Below are positions 5,553 through 11,281 of a stretch of DNA of 11,281 bases, in pieces. The DNA is taken from NCBI GenBank assembly GCA_009785545.1, contig WQWD01000051.1:1-11281 (forward strand). The letters are read 5' to 3'. The position numbers and the translations under genes are program-made. The notes beneath the pieces are model-generated. The model ran no database searches and was not told the DNA's origin. It was given only the letters and a program-made list of their open reading frames with translations. The first letter of the stretch is position 1, and each line of letters starts with the position of its first letter. This DNA comes from Treponema sp. (GTDB taxonomy: Bacteria; Spirochaetota; Spirochaetia; Treponematales; Breznakiellaceae).

Positions 5553-6488
5553 CTAGGGGCGAACCAAACGGACGCCAGCGTTGAACCACCTGATGCACGG
5601 CCAGTGACCGCCTCGGGAAACGGAACGGGCGCTAACGGCAAGGCTGCCCCAGCTCCCACCGCGAAACACACACTCAGACCTCGAGGACGCACCCGTAGGG
5701 TCGACCTTTTCTTCGCTTGTGTAACTGCCCCACCAGTCCCACACCCATTCCCATACGTTTCCGCTCATATCGTATATTCCTAATCCGTTAGGTGCTAATC
5801 TTCCTACCTCTCGTGTCCTACCTCCACTGTTACCCCAATGCCACGCCACCTCATCAACATCATTGCTTCCTGAAAACGTATAGGTTTCTCCTCTATTCCC
5901 TCCCTTCGCCGCAAACTCCCATTGCGCTTCTGTCGGTAATCTATACCCTGTCGAGCCCACTCTGATTCTTACAGCGTCCCATCTTGCTCTTTCAGGATCA
6001 TCCCACGTTCTCGGTACTGCTCCCCATGTAGCCGGATCTGTTGTCCACGAAGTCGGATTAGGCATCACATTTGGCAGCTCGTACGCAGGGGTTAATCCTC
6101 TTAATGCACTCAACCTGTTCGCAAACACTATCATGTCATACCAACTTACCTGCTCTACTGGCAGTTCTCTACGGTTGAAAGGGGGTGTCGCAGGAATTGA
6201 ATTACCGCCACTCCAAGCATTATCCCCAGTAAAAGAACTAGGCCAGCTTCCCATCACATCGTACCACTCCCCCTGCGTTACCGAAAACTTGCCCATGTAA
6301 AAACCTGTCAGCGTTACCGTTGACACAGGTGTTGTATCTCCGCTTCCTGCTGTTCCCAGCTCTCTGCCAAGCTCAAACGTACCGCCTTCCACTCGCACCA
6401 TTTCCATTGCCATTGCCGATTCATTGCACCCAGCCATAATTAGCCCGATTATTGCTGCTACTGCGATAATCCTTAATTTCTTTTCCAT
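5553..6488 (-). CDS. SUMF1/FGE-domain lipoprotein, catalytic cysteines missing; possible DGR variable protein
   Basis: Predicted surface-anchored protein of 311 residues. Residues 1-20 are a signal peptide (EKKLR, then a hydrophobic stretch) ending MAG-Cys21, a relaxed lipobox acceptable in spirochaetes. A formylglycine-generating-enzyme-type (C-lectin-like) domain covers about 30-311: VEGGTFELG, KFSVTQGEWYDVMG, PVEQVSWYDMIVFANRLS, YRLPTEAQWEFAAKGG (182-197), NGLGIYDMSGNVWEW (234-248) and RGGSW (276-280). The two catalytic Cys of true FGE are Ser282 and Ala287 here, so sulfatase activation is unlikely and a ligand-binding role is more plausible. The last 30 residues have a DGR-target pattern (see findings). 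The ATG follows GAGG at about 6 nt. It is monocistronic, with its own promoter and terminator. The binding partner is unknown. Confidence 0.9.
   Translation of the reverse strand: MEKKLRIIAVAAIIGLIMAGCNESAMAMEMVRVEGGTFELGRELGTAGSGDTTPVSTVTLTGFYMGKFSVTQGEWYDVMGSWPSSFTGDNAWSGGNSIPATPPFNRRELPVEQVSWYDMIVFANRLSALRGLTPAYELPNVMPNPTSWTTDPATWGAVPRTWDDPERARWDAVRIRVGSTGYRLPTEAQWEFAAKGGNRGETYTFSGSNDVDEVAWHWGNSGGRTREVGRLAPNGLGIYDMSGNVWEWVWDWWGSYTSEEKVDPTGASSRSECVFRGGSWGSLAVSARSVSRGGHWPCIRWFNAGVRLVRP
5577..5648 (-). other. Candidate DGR variable region in the lipoprotein C-terminus
   Basis: These are codons 281-304, after GGSW and before the closing GVRLVRP. Fixed scaffold positions (Ala284, Ala287, Arg288, Arg292, Pro297, Arg300, Gly305, Arg307) match the SUMF1/TvpA-type end. 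The positions between them hold Gly, Ser, Leu, Val, His, Trp, Cys, Ile, Trp and Phe instead of the usual Asn-rich or polar residues. Of 15 candidate variable codons, 13 end in C or T, as expected for adenine mutagenesis of AAC/AAT codons. Two are TGG and do not fit simply. The identification is inferred from the pattern, as no template repeat is in the window. Confidence 0.4.
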
Positions 6489-6556
6489 ATTTTTCCTCTA
6501 TACTTGCGGTTTGTTTTGCTGTTTTCTTTTTCGCTTTGGAATCTTGAACAGACAGA

Positions 6557-6587
6557 ATTATATCATACTTTATGTTACACTTGTCAA
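6557..6587 (-). promoter_or_regulatory. Promoter of the lipoprotein gene
   Basis: On the minus strand a consensus TTGACA (6587-6582) and a consensus TATAAT (6562-6557) are 19 bases apart, wider than the ideal 17. The predicted leader is about 60 nt and contains the GAGG ribosome binding site at about 6495-6498. Confidence 0.6.
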
Positions 6588-6675
6588 TTATATGTGAATT
6601 TTTTTTTCGTTTTGTGAGTATGTGGTTGCCATGATAAACATCGAAATTATGCTGTTCTTTTTTAACTTAATGTAG

Positions 6676-6681
6676 TATAAT
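6676..6681 (+). promoter_or_regulatory. Consensus -10 box just before the kinase start
   Basis: TATAAT lies 13 bases before the kinase ATG (6695), so transcription would start at about 6688 and leave a leader of only some 7 nt. No Shine-Dalgarno sequence is seen in AATATCAAAGCGT, and the -35 position (about 6653-6658, TGTTCT) is poor. An alternative upstream promoter, TTGCCA (6626-6631) with TATGCT (6648-6653), would give a leader of about 35 nt, also without Shine-Dalgarno. Confidence 0.45.
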
Positions 6682-6694
6682 AATATCAAAGCGT

Positions 6695-8974
6695 ATGTAT
6701 ACAATAAATGAGATAAATTCAGACTCTCTTCTGGCTATATTGTTTTTCCTCGCCTGCGGCGGATACTTGTTTAAGTCCATCCAGACAATCGCAAGCGATA
6801 TTAAATCCAAAATACATCAGGAATATGTGGCTGCCGTTTCATGCGTTGTTTTATCATGCCTATTTTACGGTTTCATGACAATCGCTGAAAACGAAGCTAC
6901 ATTGCGGCTTTTCTGGGCATTCGGTTTTATTTCGTATTCGATGTTTCTTCCCTTATGGATACGTTTTTCATCAAATATGTTCACAATAAAACATAAGTTG
7001 ACTAAAATTATCGCAAGACAGATCTTAATAATAATATCTTTAATTTTTTCTGTGGCGTACATTTTATCCGATAATACCGTGTTTATAAATACAAGGTACG
7101 GTAATCAATTTTCATTTTATGACAGTCTATTTTTTAAAGTTTTTGTTGTATATATCTTTTTTCTTTGCATATGCGTTTTTATTTCGCACATCAGGTGGTG
7201 GCAAGAATCAAAAATGAAACGCCAACGCAGACAGCAGCTTACCTTCCTTATCCTGACATTTTTATTTGCGCCGCTTGGATTTATAACAGATTTTATTATA
7301 CCTGGTTTTACTCCCTACACAATTACTCCACTGGTCTCTATTCTTCTTTTTCCGCCTTCTTTACAGCTTTATATTTCCATGCGTATTAACAGAACCTTCA
7401 GCATTACAGTACCTAATACGTCAAATTATATATTTAAATCTGTTACGACACCAGTTTTGGTTTTAGAATATGAGAACACTATCAAACTTGAAAACAAAGC
7501 AGCACATGATTTTTTCGGCAAAACCACTCTAGGTCAAAATGTTACCGAAGTAATTTTTTCTGACAAAGACGCACAAAATATACCATGTTTTGAAAAAGAC
7601 ATAACAAGCAGAAACATAATAATAAAAACATTTAACGGAAACAGAATTTGCGATATGTTTGTCAGTATAGAAAGAGACAAATACGGCGACGCTCTTTGTA
7701 AGGTAGTAGTATTAAGAGACATTACGGAAAAGGAATCCTTCATTCAAAAATTGAGCAAAACCTCAGAAGAGTTGGAATCAGCACTTACACAAGCTAACAT
7801 CGCAGACAAGGCAAAAAGCGACTTTTTATCAAACATGAGCCATGAAATGCGTACTCCGATGAATGCGATCATCGGCATGACTGCGATAGGAAGAATGGCC
7901 GAAAACATAGAAAATAAAAATCACGCTTTGAACAAAATTGGAGACGCATCTTCTCATTTGCTGAGTGTAATAAACGACATTCTTGATATGGCAAAAATTG
8001 AGGCCGGCAAGCTGGAATTGGCTGCCGACAAATATAATTTTGAAAAAATGCTGCAAAAAGTTTTGGCGGTTGTTAATTTCCGTGCGGAAGAAAAAGATCA
8101 AACACTCACCATAAATATTGACAAAAACATTCCTGATTTTATTATGGGAGACGAACATCGTATGATTCAGGTAATTACAAACCTTATGTCAAATGCCGTG
8201 AAGTTTACGCCGAACGAAGGAAATATCCAATTAATCGCAAGTCTTGTTAATACAAACGAAAGTTTTCAAGAACCGGGAAAAAACTGCGAACTGCGCGTCG
8301 AAGTAATTGATAACGGAATAGGCATACCCGCACCGCAGCAGGAAAAACTGTTTTTGGCGTTTGAGCAGGCAACCAGAAATTACGGAGGAACCGGACTTGG
8401 GCTTGCAATATGTAAACGTATAGTTGAGCTTATGGGCGGAAATATATGGGTAGAATCGGAATTGGGAAAAGGAGCGAAGTTCACTTTTACTGCTAAAGCG
8501 CAGTTTTGCGATGATGATTCATTAACTGACAAGCAATTAAACGATAGTTTGGAAAAATTAACTGCCGATAAAAAAAGCTCAACTGATACAGACAAATTCA
8601 AAGGAAAGAAGCTGCTTATTGTTGATGACATCGAAATAAACCGAGAAATACTTATAATGCTTTTGGAAGGAGCCGGTTTTATAATCGACAGCGCCGAAAA
8701 CGGTCAGGAAGCGCTTGATATGGTAGCGGCATCCCATGACAAATACGATATAGTGTTTATGGATATGCAAATGCCTTTTATGAATGGACTTGAAGCAACT
8801 CGCCGTATACGCGCCTTACCTGAGGACAAAAACAGAAAGCTTCCGATTATAGCGATGACCGCAAATGTCTTTAAAGATGATATCGAAGCTTGTCTGGAAG
8901 CCGGCATGAACAGTCATCTCAGCAAACCTCTCGATATTGACAAAGTTCTGAGCATATTACACAAATATCTTTAA
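6695..8974 (+). CDS. Membrane-bound hybrid histidine kinase (7TM-PAS-HisKA-HATPase-REC)
   Basis: Inner-membrane sensor kinase of 759 residues that phosphorylates itself and passes the phosphate to its own receiver domain. Residues 1 to about 230 contain seven membrane segments (about 12-32, 45-63, 70-90, 105-125, 142-162, 183-200, 207-226), like the 7TM histidine kinase N-terminus. A PAS-like domain spans about 243-345, ending in LRDITEKE, followed by a coiled linker. The dimerisation domain has SHEMRTP with phospho-acceptor His383. The ATPase domain has the N box with Asn500, DNGIGIP with Asp539 and YGGTGLGLA (563-571). The receiver (about 637-759) has Asp644-Asp645, phospho-acceptor Asp690 in FMDMQMP, Thr722 and Lys744. 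There is no HPt or DNA-binding output domain, and no partner regulator is in the window. The signal is unknown. The start has no Shine-Dalgarno sequence and may be leaderless. Confidence 0.94.
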   Translation: MYTINEINSDSLLAILFFLACGGYLFKSIQTIASDIKSKIHQEYVAAVSCVVLSCLFYGFMTIAENEATLRLFWAFGFISYSMFLPLWIRFSSNMFTIKHKLTKIIARQILIIISLIFSVAYILSDNTVFINTRYGNQFSFYDSLFFKVFVVYIFFLCICVFISHIRWWQESKMKRQRRQQLTFLILTFLFAPLGFITDFIIPGFTPYTITPLVSILLFPPSLQLYISMRINRTFSITVPNTSNYIFKSVTTPVLVLEYENTIKLENKAAHDFFGKTTLGQNVTEVIFSDKDAQNIPCFEKDITSRNIIIKTFNGNRICDMFVSIERDKYGDALCKVVVLRDITEKESFIQKLSKTSEELESALTQANIADKAKSDFLSNMSHEMRTPMNAIIGMTAIGRMAENIENKNHALNKIGDASSHLLSVINDILDMAKIEAGKLELAADKYNFEKMLQKVLAVVNFRAEEKDQTLTINIDKNIPDFIMGDEHRMIQVITNLMSNAVKFTPNEGNIQLIASLVNTNESFQEPGKNCELRVEVIDNGIGIPAPQQEKLFLAFEQATRNYGGTGLGLAICKRIVELMGGNIWVESELGKGAKFTFTAKAQFCDDDSLTDKQLNDSLEKLTADKKSSTDTDKFKGKKLLIVDDIEINREILIMLLEGAGFIIDSAENGQEALDMVAASHDKYDIVFMDMQMPFMNGLEATRRIRALPEDKNRKLPIIAMTANVFKDDIEACLEAGMNSHLSKPLDIDKVLSILHKYL

Positions 8975-9009
8975 CTCAAAAAAACTCAAAAAAAATTCAA
9001 TGAGGCCGC

Positions 9010-9038
9010 TTGACATAACTGATATTTTTTATTATTAT
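9010..9038 (+). promoter_or_regulatory. Sigma70-type promoter of csoR-copA
   Basis: A perfect -35 TTGACA (9010-9015) is 17 bases from the -10 TATTAT (9033-9038), which has one mismatch to consensus. Transcription would start near 9045, inside the G-tract operator candidate. It lies 36 nt after the kinase stop, so the metal operon has its own promoter. Confidence 0.78.
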
Positions 9039-9063
9039 AGGGCATAGGGGTATACAGTATACT
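9036..9063. promoter_or_regulatory. Candidate CsoR operator
   Basis: Two G-tracts are flanked by AT arms: TATA-GGGC-ATA (9036-9046) and ATA-GGGG-TAT (9044-9053). They are followed by GTATAC (9050-9055) and the 8-bp palindrome AGTATACT (9056-9063). G-tracts flanked by inverted AT-rich arms are typical of CsoR/RcnR/FrmR operators. The site overlaps the -10 end and the likely transcription start, and the family's only member here is encoded directly downstream. Autoregulation is therefore likely, with repression released by metal binding. Confidence 0.6.
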
Positions 9064-9080
9064 ACTCCCAAGGAGATATC

Positions 9081-9356
9081 ATGAAGGACTGTAAAAATAC
9101 GGAAGCTGTTAAAAAACGGCTTAAAAGGATTGAGGGGCAGATACGCGGCTTAATCAACATGATCGAAACTGACAAGAGCTGTGATGACATTCTCATTCAA
9201 ATTGGCTCGGTAAAATCCGCGCTTCATAAAGCAGGGCAGGTTATTTTGGAAGATCATTTACATACCTGCGTACTCGACGGTATCCGCAAAGGAAAAGCGG
9301 AGCAAACCATGAAAAAATTGTCTACAGCAATTGAGCAATTTTCACGGATAGTTTAA
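9081..9356 (+). CDS. csoR: CsoR-family copper-sensing repressor
   Basis: Small all-helical cytoplasmic repressor (91 residues, normal length) that in this family binds operator DNA as a tetramer and releases it when Cu(I) is bound. The N-terminal KKRLKRIEGQIRGL (11-24) is the family signature (former DUF156). The metal ligands are all present with exact spacing: Cys34, His59 and Cys63, in the arrangement of the Cu(I) sensors. This differs from RcnR (extra N-terminal His) and from FrmR, which lacks the last Cys. An additional Cys4 and His61 are also seen. The ATG at 9081 follows AAGGAGA at 5-6 nt. It is the first gene of an operon with the P-type ATPase, which starts 12 nt after its stop. The predicted inducer is copper, though other soft metals or thiol-reactive signals cannot be excluded. 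Confidence 0.92.
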   Translation: MKDCKNTEAVKKRLKRIEGQIRGLINMIETDKSCDDILIQIGSVKSALHKAGQVILEDHLHTCVLDGIRKGKAEQTMKKLSTAIEQFSRIV

Positions 9357-9361
9357 GGAGG
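9355..9361 (+). promoter_or_regulatory. Strong Shine-Dalgarno site overlapping the csoR stop
   Basis: AAGGAGG shares its first two bases with the csoR TAA (9354-9356) and lies 7 nt before the ATPase ATG (9369). This is close to the ideal anti-SD match. It fixes the ATPase start and suggests ribosomes finishing csoR can reinitiate on the ATPase. Confidence 0.8.
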
Positions 9362-9368
9362 ATATAAA

Positions 9369-11281
9369 ATGAGCTGTGCAAAATGTAATTCAGGACAATC
9401 TGTAACAATACAAAACGAGCATATACTGACAAAAATATATAATTTTCTTTCCAGTTTAAAAATAACAATTATTGGAGGGACTTTTCTTGCCGGCAGTCTT
9501 GCACTCATACTTTTGAACATAACAAGCCCTGTTAATCCGGCATGGGTAGCAGTTATTTTATGCGGCTTTCCGCTTTTGTATAACGCTGTTTGGCGGATCC
9601 TTTTTAACAAAGGAGTTCAAAAAATATCTTCCGCAATGCTGATTTCAATCGCAATGGTTGCGGCTATCTTCACAGACCATTTGTTTGCGGCTGGCCAAGT
9701 TGCTTTTATTATGGCTATCGGCGGAATACTGGAAGCAAAAACAATTGAGCGGGCAAAAAAAGGGATAAAAAACCTAATCAGCCTGGCTCCAAAACAGGGA
9801 CGTATTATCGCAAACGGCAAAGAAGAATTGGTATCTGTAGAACAAATAAAAAAAGCCGATATTTTGCGAGTTCTTCCGGGTGAAGCAATACCAGTAGACG
9901 GCGAAATTATTTCCGGCGATACATCAATTGATCAGTCTATTATCACAGGGGAATCATTACCTATTGACAAAACCGCAGGCGATAATGTTTTTTGCGGGAC
10001 TATAAACCGTTATGGGTCAATCGACATCAAGGCGACAAAAGTTGGCGAAGATTCTTCTCTTCAAAAATTAATTCGCCTTGTGCAGGAAGCAGAAAACAAA
10101 AAAGCTCCCCTGCAGCGCATTGTCGACAAGTGGGCGGTATGGCTTGTTCCTACAGCTTTATTGATTGCAATTGTTACATATTTTGCCACAGGATGTATTC
10201 ACAGGGCAGTTACAGTCGCAATTGTTTTTTGCCCCTGCGCTCTGGCTCTTGCTACTCCTACAGCAATTATGGCGGCGATTGGGCAAGCGACCAAACATGG
10301 CGTAATTATCAAATCGGGCGAAGCGCTTGAAAAAATGGGTAAAGTTAACGTAATCGCTTTTGACAAAACAGGCACACTCACACACGGAAAATTAAAGGTT
10401 AGCGACATAATTTGTTTTGATCCTGCGATGAACGAAATGGATTTCCTTTCGCTTGCAGCTTCCGCCGAATCCCATTCAGAACATCCTCTTGGAAAAGCGA
10501 TTGCCGCTCACGCAAAAGAAAACGGACAGCACATATTCCCTATTGAAGATTTTAAAATGATTCCTGGCAATGGAATCAGCGCAAAAGTAAACGAAAGCGT
10601 AGTTTTGTGCGGCAACAGTGCATGGCTGGAAGAATGCGGCGTTGTTATCAACGATGAAGTTAACGCTTCACTGAAACTATTTCGCTCTCAAGGTAAAGCG
10701 ACAGTGGTCGTCGCAAAAAACGGAATATGTGCAGGCATTGCGGCGTTATCCGATACATTACGAACTTCTGCGGCAAAAATGATACAGGAATTAAAACAAA
10801 CAAATACAGAAGCCGTTCTCCTTACAGGCGACAACAAACAAACCGCCGAATTCTTCGCTCAACACCTTGGCATAAAAACTGTTTATGCAGAATTGCTCCC
10901 TGCCCAAAAAGTAGAAAGAATACAAGCTTTACAAAACGAAGGAAAAAATGTTTGTATGATAGGCGATGGAGTGAATGACGCCCCTGCATTAAAAACCGCC
11001 AACGTAGGAACGGCGATGGGCGCAATGGGAAGCGACATCGCCATCGAAGCTGCCGACATTGCGTTGATAGACGATGATATCGTAAAAATTCCCTATCTAA
11101 AACGTTTGTCTAACGCAACAATCAAGTTGATTTTTGCCAATATAACAATTTCCATAGCATTTAACATCGTGGCAATAATCCTTTCCATCATGGGAGTACT
11201 CAACCCTGTTACTGGTGCGTTGGCGCATAACGCCGGTTCTATCGCAGTAGTATTAAACGCAGCTTTAATGTATGACAGAAA
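9369..11281 (+). CDS. copA: P1B-type heavy-metal-exporting ATPase, 3' end cut by window
   Basis: Inner-membrane pump that expels a metal cation using ATP, probably Cu(I) given the CsoR partner. The frame is open for 637 codons to the window edge and ends in TM8, so only a few residues are missing. There is no N-terminal HMA domain. Instead the protein starts MSCAKC, a single CxxC (Cys3, Cys6). Eight membrane helices fit the P1B plan (four before the actuator domain, two before and two after the catalytic core). Seen are TGE (193-195, actuator), CPC (288-290, membrane metal site), DKTGT with phospho-acceptor Asp332, HP (372-373) and GDGVND (532-537). TM7 has N591-x6-FN (Cu pumps: YN). TM8 has HNAGS (620-624) where Cu pumps have MxxSS, so the symbol is tentative. 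It is the second gene of the csoR operon, with a strong Shine-Dalgarno site. Confidence 0.88.
   Translation, partial: MSCAKCNSGQSVTIQNEHILTKIYNFLSSLKITIIGGTFLAGSLALILLNITSPVNPAWVAVILCGFPLLYNAVWRILFNKGVQKISSAMLISIAMVAAIFTDHLFAAGQVAFIMAIGGILEAKTIERAKKGIKNLISLAPKQGRIIANGKEELVSVEQIKKADILRVLPGEAIPVDGEIISGDTSIDQSIITGESLPIDKTAGDNVFCGTINRYGSIDIKATKVGEDSSLQKLIRLVQEAENKKAPLQRIVDKWAVWLVPTALLIAIVTYFATGCIHRAVTVAIVFCPCALALATPTAIMAAIGQATKHGVIIKSGEALEKMGKVNVIAFDKTGTLTHGKLKVSDIICFDPAMNEMDFLSLAASAESHSEHPLGKAIAAHAKENGQHIFPIEDFKMIPGNGISAKVNESVVLCGNSAWLEECGVVINDEVNASLKLFRSQGKATVVVAKNGICAGIAALSDTLRTSAAKMIQELKQTNTEAVLLTGDNKQTAEFFAQHLGIKTVYAELLPAQKVERIQALQNEGKNVCMIGDGVNDAPALKTANVGTAMGAMGSDIAIEAADIALIDDDIVKIPYLKRLSNATIKLIFANITISIAFNIVAIILSIMGVLNPVTGALAHNAGSIAVVLNAALMYDR

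Larger units (their letters stand above)
6489..6694. other. Divergent intergenic region between lipoprotein and kinase genes
   Basis: This AT-rich 206-bp stretch holds the minus-strand promoter (6557-6587) and plus-strand kinase promoter candidates near 6626-6681. A run of nine T at about 6599-6607 has no hairpin before it. No gene or RNA element is seen. Confidence 0.6.

Noticed and set aside
5192..5692. A 166-codon minus-strand open frame overlapping the lipoprotein 3' end and the inverted repeat
   Set aside because: It overlaps the lipoprotein C-terminus in another frame and crosses the terminator and long inverted repeat. Its composition (Arg/Pro/Ser-rich) comes from the repeat, and it has no ribosome binding site.
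5553..6488. Active formylglycine-generating (sulfatase-modifying) enzyme
   Set aside because: Both catalytic cysteine positions are replaced (Ser282, Ala287), and no sulfatase is encoded nearby.
6598..6610. T-run in the divergent intergenic region as a terminator
   Set aside because: No stem precedes it on the plus strand, and no plus-strand gene ends upstream of it.
8974..9000. Terminator after the kinase gene
   Set aside because: There are A-runs and a short repeat (ACTCAAAAAA twice) but no stem before a T-run in the plus direction, so I cannot support a terminator here.
1..11281. A complete DGR (reverse transcriptase plus template repeat) or a CRISPR array within the window
   Set aside because: No reverse transcriptase motifs, no second copy of the lipoprotein 3' end and no regularly spaced repeats were seen on either strand.

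Overview
The window looks like chromosomal DNA of a spirochaete, most likely Treponema or a close relative. This is inferred from a SUMF1/FGE-domain lipoprotein with a relaxed lipobox, a GAPDH of the type shared with trypanosomatid glycosomes, a PGK carrying an SHLGDP variant, and moderate-to-low GC. No rRNA or tRNA is present to confirm it.

Layout. (1) 1-1358, plus strand: the 3' part of an APC-family amino acid permease whose start lies outside the window. (2) 1381-1424: a hairpin between convergent genes. (3) 5137-1430, minus strand: a compact glycolytic operon, gap-pgk-tpiA plus an unrecognised membrane protein gene. Junctions are 1, 16 and 1 nt, so the genes are probably co-transcribed and partly translationally coupled. 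A sigma70-type promoter sits upstream of gap, with a 13-nt palindrome over its -10. (4) 5138-5552: a gene-free stretch holding that promoter, a roughly 146-bp imperfect inverted repeat, an intrinsic terminator and two short hairpins. (5) 6488-5553, minus strand: a predicted surface lipoprotein with a formylglycine-generating-enzyme-like fold that lacks the catalytic cysteines. (6) 6489-6694: a divergent promoter region. (7) 6695-8974, plus strand: a membrane-bound hybrid histidine kinase. (8) 9010-11281, plus strand: a metal-homeostasis operon, csoR followed by a P1B-type ATPase that runs off the end. It has a promoter and a G-tract operator candidate.

Most interesting point. The last 30 or so codons of the lipoprotein follow the pattern of a diversity-generating retroelement (DGR) variable region. 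The scaffold is GGSW..., R...R, P..R, G.R, with atypical residues (W, C, I, F, L, V) exactly where DGR targets vary. A hairpin starts two bases after the stop codon. Treponema denticola TvpA is a known DGR target with this same fold and a lipoprotein signal. No reverse transcriptase or template repeat is in the window, so any DGR would have to act in trans or lie outside it. This remains a hypothesis.

The metal operon is a self-contained circuit: a repressor with the Cys-His-Cys Cu(I) ligand set and an efflux ATPase with a CPC motif. The ATPase's last membrane helix (HNAGS) does not match the canonical copper signature.
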